64,000 nt of DNA from Pseudoalteromonas sp. BSi20652 (GCF_000239855.1 NZ_BADT01000041.1:1-64000), one strand, 5' to 3'; positions 1 through 8,681 are shown, counted from the stretch's first letter. The notes: generated from the letters alone by a model not told the origin. Program-made: numbers and translations.

Positions 1-44
1 GAAATGTGCGCAATTAACACTCACTGGCATGAACACATATCACG

Positions 45-77
45 TAGGTCGGGCTAGCGTAGCGATTCCCGACGCTA
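45..77. repeat. REP-like intergenic palindrome
   Basis: GTCGGG at 48-53 pairs with CCCGAC at 68-73, with a tandem TAGCG-rich loop between them. The GTAGGTCGGG...CCCGAC form resembles the short palindromic intergenic repeats that are common in marine gammaproteobacteria. It lies just past the 3' end of the leftward acetyltransferase gene and could help end or stabilise that transcript. Family membership is inferred from memory of such elements; only the palindrome is seen. Confidence 0.5.
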
Positions 78-95
78 AAAATATATTTATAATAA

Positions 96-623
96 CTATA
101 GTGTTCTTATTTCACGAGCTGGGTTACCCGCTACCACGGTATTAGGCATTACATTTTTAGTAACCACAGCACCCGCACCCACAATACTATTTTCGCCTAT
201 ATTAACTCCAGCAATAATAATTACACCTGCGCCAATCCAAACGTTGTTGCCTATTGTAATAGGGGCCGCAAAGTTTTTCTTATTAAGCCTTTCTGCTGGA
301 TTAGTAGCATGTGACACAGCTAAAAGCTGAACGTTCGGGCCAATTAAACAATCACTGCCAATGGTAATTGCACCCTCACTAATAGGGGCATCTAAAACAG
401 TACAGTTAATGTTTATAAAAGTACGATCACCAATTTGTATTTGACTGCCATAGTCACAATGAAAGCCCGCTTCAATAATTACTCCATCACCACAGTGTGA
501 GCATAACTCCTTTATTCGCTTTAAATTACCTTTACTGGGGCTTTTATTAAATAAGCGGCAAATTTCGTGCACAGCTTTACGCTGTGCTAGATTATCTTTA
601 CTAATACTATTAAATGACTGCAT
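96..623 (-). CDS. sugar O-acetyltransferase (LacA/Maa/NodL type)
   Basis: A 175-residue protein of the left-handed beta-helix acetyltransferases, which move acetyl from acetyl-CoA onto a sugar hydroxyl in the cytoplasm. The N-terminal helical cap (residues about 1-50) is followed by hexapeptide-repeat turns such as IGDRTF, IGSDCLIGPNV, IGNNVWIGAG and IGENSIVGAG. The conserved histidine of the family is in the VSHATNP stretch, and the C-terminus has the typical AGNPAREIR ending. Length is close to that of maltose/galactoside acetyltransferases (about 180-200). The sugar substrate cannot be told from sequence. It is a single gene transcribed away from the DeoR-glmS pair. Confidence 0.85.
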   Translation of the reverse strand: MQSFNSISKDNLAQRKAVHEICRLFNKSPSKGNLKRIKELCSHCGDGVIIEAGFHCDYGSQIQIGDRTFININCTVLDAPISEGAITIGSDCLIGPNVQLLAVSHATNPAERLNKKNFAAPITIGNNVWIGAGVIIIAGVNIGENSIVGAGAVVTKNVMPNTVVAGNPAREIRTL

Positions 624-732
624 ATCAATTTTGTTTAACTTAAATAATGGTGCCTAGCTTAACCTACTTTAAGCATGATGATAATTTGAATAAAACTGTG
701 CTTTTTTTACGCATTCACTTGCCATTTATAAT

Positions 733-768
733 GTTTCGTTTAAAATTAATTAACTTTCGAAACGAAAC
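733..768. promoter_or_regulatory. candidate DeoR-type operator upstream of the deoR-glmS pair
   Basis: A perfect inverted repeat, GTTTCGTTT at 733-741 and AAACGAAAC at 760-768, sits 17 bases before the regulator start codon, with a further TTTCG at 755-759. TTTCG-containing repeats are usual in operators of the DeoR family, so autoregulation of the regulator and co-control of glmS is a reasonable inference. No footprint or conserved alignment supports it here. Confidence 0.5.
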
Positions 769-784
769 TTAATTGTAATTACTT

Positions 785-1549
785 ATGACCAAACGAAACA
801 CCCAGCAACGTCGTCACCTTATTCTTACTCAAGTTAATGAGTTAGGCGAGGTAGCTGTAGATAGTTTAGCTGAGCAGTTTCAAACATCAGAAGTAACCAT
901 TCGAAAAGACTTAACCGCGCTTGAAAAAAGTGGCTTATTACTTCGCCGTTATGGTGGAGCTATTGCATTGCCTAAAGAGATAGTAAGCGACGAAATAGAC
1001 TCAAAGCGTAAAGTAGCCATTGCTAAAGCGGCAGCCGCGCTTATAAAAGATCATAATCGTATTATTATAGACAGTGGGCGCACCACTGCGGCGATGATCC
1101 CTGAATTGGCTACCAAGCAGGGGTTAGTTGTTATGACTAACGCGATTAAAGTGGCAACGCGTTTATTAGCACTTGAAAACGAACCAACACTTTTGATGAC
1201 AGGTGGCACGTGGGATCCGCATTCAGAATCGTTTCAAGGGCAAGTAGCTGAAAATGTTCTATGCTCTTATGATTTTGATCAGCTTTTTATTGGTGCTGAT
1301 GGTATAGACGTAAAACGTGGCACAACGACCTTTAACGAGCTAGTTGGTTTAAGCCAAGTTATGGCAAAAGCCGCTCGTGAAGTAATAGTTATGGTTGAAT
1401 CAGACAAGATTGGCCGAAAAATACCAAATTTAGAATTACCGTGGCAAACAGTAACCACATTAATAACCGATTGTGGCTTGGCTGATGATAAACGCAAAGC
1501 GATTGAGGCATGTGGTGTAAAACTAATTTGCGCTGAATTTATTGAATAG
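785..1549 (+). CDS. DeoR/GlpR-family transcriptional regulator upstream of glmS
   Basis: A 254-residue protein with an N-terminal DeoR winged helix-turn-helix (residues about 5-60; VDSLAEQFQTSEVTIRKDL is the recognition part) and a DeoR C-terminal sugar-phosphate-sensing domain (residues about 75-235; IIIDSGRTT is the phosphate-binding turn). Proteins of this family bind DNA until a sugar phosphate releases them. It lies 38 bases upstream of glmS on the same strand, so a role in matching glucosamine-6-phosphate synthesis to amino-sugar level is inferred. The inverted repeat at 733-768 is the likely operator. The effector is not identifiable from sequence. Confidence 0.88.
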   Translation: MTKRNTQQRRHLILTQVNELGEVAVDSLAEQFQTSEVTIRKDLTALEKSGLLLRRYGGAIALPKEIVSDEIDSKRKVAIAKAAAALIKDHNRIIIDSGRTTAAMIPELATKQGLVVMTNAIKVATRLLALENEPTLLMTGGTWDPHSESFQGQVAENVLCSYDFDQLFIGADGIDVKRGTTTFNELVGLSQVMAKAAREVIVMVESDKIGRKIPNLELPWQTVTTLITDCGLADDKRKAIEACGVKLICAEFIE

Positions 1550-1587
1550 CCACAAAGTGGTAAATATACAAAATTATTGGAGAGACT

Positions 1588-3408
1588 ATGTGTGGAATCG
1601 TTGGGGCAGTTGCAGAACGTCCAGTAAATAGAATACTGATTGAAGGGCTTAAGCGTCTTGAATACCGTGGTTACGACTCAGCAGGCGTAGCACTGCTTAA
1701 TGGCAACACACTTAATACTGTTAAAGCAGTAGGTAAAGTGGTTAATGTAGAAGCAGCTCTAGAAAAAGCAGGCGTTAGCGGTCATACAGGTATTGCACAT
1801 ACGCGCTGGGCAACACATGGTAGCGTTACAGAAGCAAATGCACATCCACATGTTTCAAATAATCAATTAGCACTTGTACATAACGGTATAATTGAAAACC
1901 ACGCTACATTACGTGCGGCTTTAAAGGCTGATGGATACGAGTTTTTATCGCAAACTGATACTGAAGTAATGGTGCATTTAATTCACCAACTTCGTAAGCA
2001 ACACACAACGTTACTTGCAGCAGTACAAGCAGCTGTTAAACAGTTTGAAGGCGCTTTTGGTACCGTTGTATTTGATAAAGACAACGACAACGAAATCATT
2101 GTAGCGCGCTCAGGTAGCCCTCTTGTTATTGGTTTAGGCCTTGGCGAAAACTTTATTGCGTCTGATCAGTTAGCATTATTACCAGTTACTCGTAGCTTCA
2201 TCTTTTTAGAAGAAGGCGACGTAGCGCGTATTACACGTGACACAGTGGAAATTTTTGATGAAAATGGCGATGCTGTAGAGCGTGAAGTGATTGAATCAAA
2301 CATTACGCAAGATGCATCAGGTAAAGGCGATTACCGTCATTACATGCTAAAAGAAATTTACGAGCAGCCACTTGCTGTACGTAATACGCTTGAAGGGCGT
2401 TTAAACGACGACCGCGTGGCAATTGATGCATTTGGCGAAAGCGCTCAGCAAATATTTAAAGATGTAAAACACGTACAAATTATTGCCTGTGGTACGTCTT
2501 ACCATTCAGGTATGGTTGCACGTTACTGGCTTGAGCAATTCGCGGGTGTTAGCTGTAATGTAGAAATAGCTTCTGAATTTAGATACCGTCAGTCGTTTGT
2601 ACATGAAAATAGCTTACTTGTTACTATTTCTCAATCGGGTGAAACTGCCGATACGCTAGCTGCATTACGCCTAGCTAAAGAGCAAGGTTACATGGCCTCA
2701 ATGACTATTTGTAACGTACCTGGTTCATCGCTTGTACGCGAATCAGACCTTGCCTTTATGACCAAAGCAGGCGCAGAAATAGGCGTAGCCTCGACTAAAG
2801 CATTTACAACACAATTAGTTGGTTTGTTAATGCTTACTGCGTCTATCGCGCAAGAAAAGCAGCTTGATCAAAGTGCCATTGTAAATGCGATTAAAGTACT
2901 ACCAGCTAAACTTGAAGAAACATTATTACTCGCTGATGGCATTGCAGACCTTGCAGAAGAATTTGCCGACAAGCATCACTCACTGTTTTTAGGTCGTGGT
3001 TCACAGTACCCAATTGCAATGGAAGGCGCACTTAAACTTAAAGAAATTTCGTATATTCATGCAGAAGCTTACGCCGCTGGCGAGCTAAAACATGGGCCAC
3101 TCGCACTTATTGATGCCGACATGCCAATTATTGTTGTAGCGCCAAACAATGAGCTATTAGAGAAGCTTAAATCAAACGTAGAAGAAGTACGCGCACGTGG
3201 CGGCATTATTTACGTATTCGCAGATAAAAATTCACACTTTGAGTCAGACGACACAATGCGTGTAATCAACGTAAACCACACTGACGATATTATTGCGCCA
3301 ATTGTTTATACACTGCCATTGCAGTTACTGTCGTACTACGTAGCGGTAATTAAAGGTACCGACGTTGACCAACCACGTAACTTAGCTAAATCGGTTACGG
3401 TTGAGTAA
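1588..3408 (+). CDS. glmS: glutamine-fructose-6-phosphate aminotransferase (isomerizing)
   Basis: Makes glucosamine-6-phosphate from fructose-6-phosphate and glutamine, the first committed step to UDP-GlcNAc for peptidoglycan and LPS, in the cytoplasm. The 606 residues match the family length. Cys2 of MCGIVGAV is the N-terminal nucleophile of the glutaminase domain (residues 1-about 240; HTRWATHG and NGIIEN are visible). Two SIS isomerase domains follow ([34 protein letters not shown]), and the end is the usual [15 protein letters not shown] ribosome site is at 1579-1584. It is probably cotranscribed with the regulator before it and stops at a strong terminator 33 bases after the stop codon. 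Confidence 0.98.
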   Translation: MCGIVGAVAERPVNRILIEGLKRLEYRGYDSAGVALLNGNTLNTVKAVGKVVNVEAALEKAGVSGHTGIAHTRWATHGSVTEANAHPHVSNNQLALVHNGIIENHATLRAALKADGYEFLSQTDTEVMVHLIHQLRKQHTTLLAAVQAAVKQFEGAFGTVVFDKDNDNEIIVARSGSPLVIGLGLGENFIASDQLALLPVTRSFIFLEEGDVARITRDTVEIFDENGDAVEREVIESNITQDASGKGDYRHYMLKEIYEQPLAVRNTLEGRLNDDRVAIDAFGESAQQIFKDVKHVQIIACGTSYHSGMVARYWLEQFAGVSCNVEIASEFRYRQSFVHENSLLVTISQSGETADTLAALRLAKEQGYMASMTICNVPGSSLVRESDLAFMTKAGAEIGVASTKAFTTQLVGLLMLTASIAQEKQLDQSAIVNAIKVLPAKLEETLLLADGIADLAEEFADKHHSLFLGRGSQYPIAMEGALKLKEISYIHAEAYAAGELKHGPLALIDADMPIIVVAPNNELLEKLKSNVEEVRARGGIIYVFADKNSHFESDDTMRVINVNHTDDIIAPIVYTLPLQLLSYYVAVIKGTDVDQPRNLAKSVTVE

Positions 3409-3440
3409 AATCAAAAGGTTGGTAATTACCTGTTAAAGAT

Positions 3441-3467
3441 AAAAAGGCGCTTAATGCGCCTTTTTTT
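3441..3467 (+). terminator. rho-independent terminator after glmS
   Basis: GGCGC and GCGCC form a 5-bp stem around TTAAT, preceded by five A and followed by seven T, so it may also serve the leftward gene ending at 3508. Confidence 0.85.
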
Positions 3468-3507
3468 GTGCCATTAACTCAATAACTTCATCTCAATTAA
3501 TAGATCT

Positions 3508-3915
3508 TTATTGCAAGTCAGGATTGCATGGTTTGGAGTGTAATTTAACTACTTGATAATAAGTAATAAGAGGATATAAGAAAATTAAGGCAACAAAGAA
3601 AATGATGTTAGAGAGCATTAACATTTCACTGGTAGTATAGCCGCCAGCAGTAAACTCATAATAAAGAGTCAGTAAAACAGTCGTTATTTGAGCGAATATA
3701 ATTAATAGCCAAATAAAATGATGCAAAAAATAACGCTTATAGATAATGCCTAAGCATGCGCCAACAGTCAGAGTGTCCAAAGTAAGAGTTAGGTAACTAA
3801 GCCATGTTGGATGAGTTGTTTGTAAACTAACATTGAATGATGAAGTGTAGATATCATAGCCTGTGGTAGTTAAAAGTAACAGAAGAAACCCATACCAAAA
3901 AGTGTTGCTTTTCAT
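3508..3915 (-). CDS. small four-helix membrane protein of unknown function
   Basis: Not recognised. Starting at the ATG at 3915 gives about 135 residues beginning MKSNTFWYGF, with four hydrophobic segments (around residues 5-22, 35-58, 63-85 and 95-120), so it is an inner-membrane protein. A start 33 bases further upstream is possible but would overlap the previous gene. The ATG lies four bases after the stop of the 109-residue gene, which implies translational coupling. No motif points to a function; the two genes form a small leftward unit between glmS and an esterase. Confidence 0.6.
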   Translation of the reverse strand: MKSNTFWYGFLLLLLTTTGYDIYTSSFNVSLQTTHPTWLSYLTLTLDTLTVGACLGIIYKRYFLHHFIWLLIIFAQITTVLLTLYYEFTAGGYTTSEMLMLSNIIFFVALIFLYPLITYYQVVKLHSKPCNPDLQ

Positions 3916-3919
3916 AATA

Positions 3920-4249
3920 CTAATACCAAAAACCATAAGGTATATCATTTGGGTTTTTTGGTAATTTTAACCAGCCTTCGCTACTACTTATATATCTTTT
4001 AGTAAAGTTTCTTCTAATAGCACCTGCAGGCGCAAGATTTGCGAGTATTTTCAATAATTCGCTAGCTTCATTTGAATTACGACCATAACTCTGAATAGTG
4101 AGTTTGATTGTTGGGAAAATTCTGGAGTAAGCTTCGTTCGCATCTTTATGATTACCGATGAATTGGCGATATACGAAATGACCGACAGAAGCTATTCTAC
4201 CTGCAATTCCTGCCTTTTTTACAATGCTCATATCCTTTGATGAACCCAT
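3920..4249 (-). CDS. hypothetical protein, 109 residues
   Basis: Not recognised. A soluble-looking, basic protein; an amphipathic stretch with IPTIKLTIQSYGRNSNEASELL suggests helices, and an aromatic end (SSEGWLKLPKNPNDIPYGFWY) is rich in Trp and Tyr. It is the first gene of a two-gene unit with the small membrane protein, separated by four bases. Codon use is not obviously unlike its neighbours. It is plausible as a real gene because of length and tight spacing, but function is unknown. Confidence 0.5.
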   Translation of the reverse strand: MGSSKDMSIVKKAGIAGRIASVGHFVYRQFIGNHKDANEAYSRIFPTIKLTIQSYGRNSNEASELLKILANLAPAGAIRRNFTKRYISSSEGWLKLPKNPNDIPYGFWY

Positions 4250-4318
4250 AACATTCCTTGTTGTTTTTTAAATTATTTACCAATTCAAGTATCTCATGCC
4301 CCCTCTCCGATGTAAACT

Positions 4319-4332
4319 AGCCTCTAGAGGCT
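4319..4332. other. perfect 14-bp palindrome in a divergent promoter region
   Basis: AGCCTCTAGAGGCT reads the same on both strands. It lies between the leftward unknown unit (start 4249) and the rightward esterase (start 4411), a place where a dimeric regulator could control both. No regulator is assigned. Confidence 0.35.
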
Positions 4333-4410
4333 GAACTTAATGAAGTATAACTTTCTTTTTGATCTATAACTTGTTGGCTTCATTAATACATATTTATTAA
4401 AGGATTAGTC

Positions 4411-5598
4411 ATGCGTTTATTCACTGCTATTTTTATATGTAGCTTATTTATAGTTTCTAATAGCACACTTGCAGAGCCTGATTTAAAACAGCAAACCATT
4501 AGCTATACGCAACAAACACATACTATTAATTCAGCAATTTTAAATGAGCAACGTACCGTTGTAGTCCAGCTTCCAAAGAGTTACCAAGCTAATCCAAACA
4601 AAGTTTATCCAGTTATTTATCGCCTAGATGGCGCGGGTAACATACCGCTTATAAGTGCAGTGATGGAGCGTTTACAAAATGATAATCGTGCGCCAGAGCT
4701 CATTATTGTCGCTATTGAAAACACTAATCGGCTTAGAGATTTTTACCCTACAGTGAATAAAGAGCCACAGGGCCCTGTTGGTGAAGGCGGTGGCGCAGGA
4801 AAGTTTTTAGCATTTATTGAGCAAGAGCTCATTCCTTTAGTTAATAAGAACTATCGTACGCATAATTATAAAGTGATTTCTGGCGCATCTGCTGGAGGTG
4901 TATTTGCGCTATACGCGTTGCAAACTAACCCTGAACTTTTCCAAGCGCATATTGCTTACAGCCCTGCTGTTTGGTGGAACTATGGCGCTCCGGTAAAAGC
5001 GACTAAATCGTTTATCAATAAATCAAAAGATCTGAATAACTATGTTTATATAAATATTGGTGAAGAAGCCGGCATAATGCGTGAAAGATACGATGAACTT
5101 AAGAAAGCTTTGCAATCTGATAGCTTGACTAATTTACGCTTTTTCAGTGATGCATTTAATAATGTATCGCATAACTTAACATCTGCCGCTGGGGCCTTTA
5201 ATGCTTACCACAATTTATTTTTACCTAAGCATATGCCAATGAGTGCGTTAACTAACGATTTAGCGTCTATTGATACTTATTATCAAAACTTATCTCAGCA
5301 ATGGGGTGAGCAAATATCTCCACCAGATCGCGCTGTTAGATTACTAGGTTACAACTTAACGGACAGCAAGCAGTTTACCCGTGCTATAGAGGTGTTTAAG
5401 TACAATATAAAAAATCATCCTAAATCAGTCGATGCGCTTTCAGCCTTATCTTATGGCTATGAAATGCAAGGTAACACTCGCCAAGCGCTTGAGAATATGG
5501 AATCTGCTTTAGCAATTGCAGACGATTCATACCCTTATATAAATTACTTAAAAGAAACAAAAGCTAGGTTGCAGGCAGAGTTTGATAAGCGTAACTAG
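4411..5598 (+). CDS. exported esterase with C-terminal TPR region
   Basis: A 395-residue secreted hydrolase of the putative-esterase (Fes/IroE/esterase D-like, PF00756) group. It has a signal peptide (residues 1-21, ending TLAEP), the conserved entry PVIYRLDGAGN, a nucleophile elbow GASAG with Ser160, and a late histidine in NNVSHNLTS, consistent with a Ser/Asp/His triad. Residues about 305-390 carry helical pairs typical of TPR repeats (GYNLTDSKQFTRAIEVFKYN, GYEMQGNTRQALENMESAL). The substrate could be an ester siderophore or an acyl ester; sequence does not decide. It is related to the esterase at 7157 and flanks the same helicase gene. Confidence 0.82.
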   Translation: MRLFTAIFICSLFIVSNSTLAEPDLKQQTISYTQQTHTINSAILNEQRTVVVQLPKSYQANPNKVYPVIYRLDGAGNIPLISAVMERLQNDNRAPELIIVAIENTNRLRDFYPTVNKEPQGPVGEGGGAGKFLAFIEQELIPLVNKNYRTHNYKVISGASAGGVFALYALQTNPELFQAHIAYSPAVWWNYGAPVKATKSFINKSKDLNNYVYINIGEEAGIMRERYDELKKALQSDSLTNLRFFSDAFNNVSHNLTSAAGAFNAYHNLFLPKHMPMSALTNDLASIDTYYQNLSQQWGEQISPPDRAVRLLGYNLTDSKQFTRAIEVFKYNIKNHPKSVDALSALSYGYEMQGNTRQALENMESALAIADDSYPYINYLKETKARLQAEFDKRN

Positions 5599-5620
5599 AG
5601 TTTTTAGTTACTGTTAAATA

Positions 5621-5645
5621 AAAACGACGCGCAAGCGTCTTTTTA
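5621..5645 (+). terminator. terminator after esterase gene
   Basis: GACGC at 5626-5630 and GCGTC at 5635-5639 around GCAA, followed by TTTTT and preceded by AAAA. Confidence 0.75.
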
Positions 5646-5748
5646 CTAGTTGTAGCTAAATATTATTTAAACCACTAACCCCTACTTAATACGTGCTAAA
5701 TACGCTAAAATTACAGGCTACTTTTTTAGCAATAAGCCCGTAATAAAT

Positions 5749-7017
5749 ATGACCTCAGCCGCAAGCCCTAGCACGTTTACCGAACTTGGCCTTATCCCAG
5801 AGCTACTAGCTCGTTTAACCGATTTGGAATACAGCCAACCTACGCCAATTCAAGCTAAGGCTATACCTAGTGTGCTTGCGGGCAGTGACCTAATTGCAGG
5901 GGCAAATACGGGCTCGGGTAAAACAGCAACGTTTGCATTACCTATGTTGCAAAAAGCTTTCCTTGAGCAAGGCGCTAAAAAAGCAGCGAGCAAAGGTAAC
6001 TTTGTAACGGGGCTTATTTTGGTACCTACCCGTGAGCTTGCTACGCAAGTGGCCGATAGCGTTAAGTCGTATTCTGCTAACTTTAATGGCGCAATTAAAA
6101 CGGTAGCCGTGTTTGGTGGTGTGTCGGTTAATACGCATATGCAGGCTCTACGCGGCGGTGCTGATATTATAGTGGCAACACCTGGGCGTTTGCTCGATTT
6201 AATCTCAAGCAATGCTATTAAGCTCGATAAAGTAAATACCCTTGTGCTTGATGAAGCCGACCGTATGCTAAGTCTTGGCTTTACCGAAGAACTGGCTAAT
6301 TTGTTGGCTCTTATGCCAGCTAAAAAACAAACCATGTTGTTTTCTGCTACTTTCCCAGAGCAAGTAACACAATTAACGCAAGAGCTATTAACTAACCCAG
6401 TTGAAATACAAGTACAAAACAAAGAAGAAAGCACGCTTGTTCAACGCGTGTTTACGGTTAATAAAGGCGAAAAAACCACGGTTTTAGCGCATTTAATTAA
6501 AACACATAAATGGCGCCAAGCATTGATTTTTGTGAACGCGAAAAAAGACTGTGAGCATTTAGCGGCTAAGCTTGAAAAACGCGGTGTTAACGCACAGGTA
6601 TTTCATGGTGATAAAGGCCAAAGTGAGCGTACTCGCGTAATAGAAAAATTTAAAGCGGGCGAAATCGAAGTACTTATCGCAACCGATATTGCAGCACGTG
6701 GTTTGGATATTGAAAAGCTGCCAGTGGTAATAAACTTTAATCTACCACGCAGTCCTGCTGATTACATGCACCGTATTGGCCGAAGTGGCCGTGCTGGCGA
6801 AGTGGGCTTAGCGTTATCGTTAATTGATTATGAAGATTTGCATCACTTCAAAATAATCGAGAAGAAAAACAAGCTTCGCCTTGAACGTGAAGAAGTAACC
6901 GGCTTTGCCGTTAACCAAGCTAATCTTGATGCTGCCGAGGCGCTTAAAAATGAAAAGCCAATGGCAAAACCAGAAGGTACGGGCAAGAAAAAGAAAAAAA
7001 TAAAGCCGATGATATAG
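5749..7017 (+). CDS. ATP-dependent DEAD-box RNA helicase, RhlE type
   Basis: A 422-residue cytoplasmic RNA helicase used in ribosome assembly or mRNA turnover. All main motifs are visible: Q motif with PTPIQAKAIP, motif I GANTGSGKT, Ia PTRELA, GG, TPGRLLD, motif II DEAD, motif III SAT, motif V ATDIAARGLDI and motif VI HRIGRSGRAG. A Lys-rich tail ends at TAG 7015-7017. The reading frame one base back continues for 16 codons as NKADDIDDVWSGWRRK to TAG at 7047-7049, which looks like the original C-terminus. A run of seven A at 6994-7000 is the joining point, and one extra A there would restore it. Helicase activity should not depend on this tail. It stands alone between two esterase genes. Confidence 0.93.
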   Translation: MTSAASPSTFTELGLIPELLARLTDLEYSQPTPIQAKAIPSVLAGSDLIAGANTGSGKTATFALPMLQKAFLEQGAKKAASKGNFVTGLILVPTRELATQVADSVKSYSANFNGAIKTVAVFGGVSVNTHMQALRGGADIIVATPGRLLDLISSNAIKLDKVNTLVLDEADRMLSLGFTEELANLLALMPAKKQTMLFSATFPEQVTQLTQELLTNPVEIQVQNKEESTLVQRVFTVNKGEKTTVLAHLIKTHKWRQALIFVNAKKDCEHLAAKLEKRGVNAQVFHGDKGQSERTRVIEKFKAGEIEVLIATDIAARGLDIEKLPVVINFNLPRSPADYMHRIGRSGRAGEVGLALSLIDYEDLHHFKIIEKKNKLRLEREEVTGFAVNQANLDAAEALKNEKPMAKPEGTGKKKKKIKPMI

Positions 7018-7071
7018 ATGATGTATGGAGTGGCTGGCGCCGTAAGTAGTTATTTATAGTTACTTTATATT

Positions 7072-7103
7072 AGGCAGCTATCTCTATGAGACGCTGCCTT
7101 TTT
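7072..7103 (+). terminator. terminator after the helicase gene
   Basis: AGGCAGC at 7072-7078 pairs with GCTGCCT at 7093-7099 with an inner TCTC/GAGA stem, followed by TTTTT. Confidence 0.8.
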
Positions 7104-7156
7104 AATGCTATCTTATACGTACATAAATACAGCTATAACCTATAAAAAGAAATTAA

Positions 7157-8035
7157 GTGAATTTATTATCCAAACTAATATTAGTAATTTGTGCCCTAGC
7201 CTGCTTTAAATTAAGCGCTAATACCCCATACGAAATCCCCAGAAGCAACGTTATTCAACTTACAGAACTTTCAACCGACCGTGTTTACTCTGTTTACATT
7301 CAATTGCCTAAGTCATATAAAAATAAGCCTGATAAAACGTATCCAGTTATTTATGTAACCGATGCACCGTATACCTTTCCCATCGTTGCTGGGGCTACAC
7401 GATTCCCTATGAATAGTGGCAAAATGCAACAGGCTATTATTGTAGCAATTGGCTATGAAAAAGGGTCCGCTGGCTCTAACAGCCGAATTAGAGATTACAC
7501 GCCTACCTTTGCAAAAAGTTGGAAAAAGCAAACAGGTAATGCCAAAGGGCATATTCAGTTTTTACAAAGTACAGTTTTCCCTTTTATTGAAAAAAACTAT
7601 CGGGCCAGTAACTTACAAAGAACCTACATGGGGCATTCGTTAGGCGGTTTATTTGGCGCGACTATTTTATTAACGACACCGGATTTATTTAGCAATTATA
7701 TTATTGGCAGCCCATCGGTTTGGTTTGATAACAATGCACTATTAGCGTTAAAAGTGAATAAGCCAAAATTGCCTATAAGGGTATATATATCAGTTGGAGC
7801 AATGGAAACGCCAGCTTTTGGCGAAGGGCAAAATATGGTTGAAGGGGCGCAGCAATTAGTGCAAAAAATAAAAGCGCTTAAAAGTGACAATATAGAATTA
7901 AAAAGTGTTGTTATTGAAGAGGCTATTCATGCAACCGCATTTCCAACAACAGCAATCCAAGGCTTAGATTGGGTGCTGGGTAAAGCGAATATAAATACCA
8001 ACCTGCATAAATCTTTGAGCAATTTAACGAATTAA
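7157..8035 (+). CDS. exported alpha/beta-hydrolase esterase
   Basis: A 292-residue secreted esterase of the PF00756 group, starting with GTG. A signal peptide covers residues 1-21 (hydrophobic core LILVICALACF). The nucleophile elbow is GHSLGG with Ser161; a late histidine lies in EEAIHATAFPTT. The entry QLPKSYKNKPDKTYPVIYVTD closely parallels the esterase at 4411, so the two are paralogues, this one without the TPR tail. The last 13 codons (NLHKSLSNLTN region) and the stop codon come from the small inverted-repeat element at 7995-8155, so the original C-terminus may have been replaced by insertion. The substrate is unknown. Confidence 0.82.
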   Translation: MNLLSKLILVICALACFKLSANTPYEIPRSNVIQLTELSTDRVYSVYIQLPKSYKNKPDKTYPVIYVTDAPYTFPIVAGATRFPMNSGKMQQAIIVAIGYEKGSAGSNSRIRDYTPTFAKSWKKQTGNAKGHIQFLQSTVFPFIEKNYRASNLQRTYMGHSLGGLFGATILLTTPDLFSNYIIGSPSVWFDNNALLALKVNKPKLPIRVYISVGAMETPAFGEGQNMVEGAQQLVQKIKALKSDNIELKSVVIEEAIHATAFPTTAIQGLDWVLGKANINTNLHKSLSNLTN

Positions 8036-8155
8036 ATTGCACTATAACGTCGTTAAAAATTTTTTATTTAGAACAACTAGATACAAAAATTTTTTCCTAG
8101 CTCTAGCGTAATTTTCTTAACGTTAAATAGACCCCATATATAAGCAGATTGGTAT
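7995..8155 (+). mobile_element. MITE-like element, copy A
   Basis: About 161 bp with imperfect terminal inverted repeats: left end ATACCAACCTGCATAA, right end (complement) ATACCAATCTGCTTAT. A second copy, about 85 percent identical by eye and inverted, is at 41142-41292. Shared interior blocks include ACTATAACGTCGTTAAAAA, TTTAGAACAACTAGATACAA and CTTAACGTTAAATAGACCCC. Copy A carries about 10 extra bases (AGCTCTAGCG). There is no coding capacity, and a clear target duplication was not found. The left end lies inside the esterase gene and supplies its last codons and stop. Confidence 0.75.
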
Positions 8156-8184
8156 AATACAATTAAATTATTTTTAACAAGCAC

Positions 8185-8221
8185 AAAAAAAGCGACTACC
8201 TAATAAGGTGTCGCTTTTTTT
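8185..8221. terminator. bidirectional terminator
   Basis: AGCGACTACC and GGTGTCGCT pair with one bulge around TAATAA, flanked by A on the left and T on the right. It serves the leftward DUF3297 gene and possibly transcripts from the esterase side. Confidence 0.75.
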
Positions 8222-8237
8222 AGTAAGCATTATTAGT

Positions 8238-8492
8238 TTACTTATAAAAGGCTTCAACAGTGCCTTTTCTTGTAAGTAAAAGTGGTTGTCCGCGACGATC
8301 AAGGCCTTTTGGAGATGCAAATTTTATCCAACCTTCGCTGATGCAGTATTCTTCAACATCAAAACGCTCTTTGCCGTTGAACGTGATACCAATATCGTGT
8401 TCAAAAACGTCTTCCACATGATGTGGGCTACGTGGATTAATAGAAAGGCGATCTGGTAAAGCAGGTTTTGCGGTAGTGTCGTTCATGGTCAT
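8238..8492 (-). CDS. DUF3297 family protein
   Basis: An 84-residue cytoplasmic protein recognisable as DUF3297 by the run LPDRLSINPRSPHH, the FEHDIGITFNGKER centre and the EEYCISEGWIKFAS segment, ending in GTVEAFYK. The family is small, widespread in proteobacteria and has no established function. It is a single gene with its own terminator downstream and 225 bases to the next gene. Start at MTMNDTTAK; the second Met two codons later is equally possible. Confidence 0.85.
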   Translation of the reverse strand: MTMNDTTAKPALPDRLSINPRSPHHVEDVFEHDIGITFNGKERFDVEEYCISEGWIKFASPKGLDRRGQPLLLTRKGTVEAFYK

Positions 8493-8681
8493 ATTCTATA
8501 TTGAATGAAGTATGCGCTATTGTAGGCAATACAAAGCTTTCGCTCAAGAGAGATAGTAGTAAATGTGTTTAAAAATGTACTAATTAATGAGTTGTGTATA
8601 CAAATGAGATTGCGCTTGGAAAATATTTACAGAGGAGGTTTTGAAGATATTTGACTAAATAATTATAAAGGTAAATATATT

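Noticed and set aside
7995-8155. Small RNA gene in the intergenic repeat
   Set aside because: Considered because of conserved blocks, but matching inverted ends and a second copy in another context fit a MITE better.
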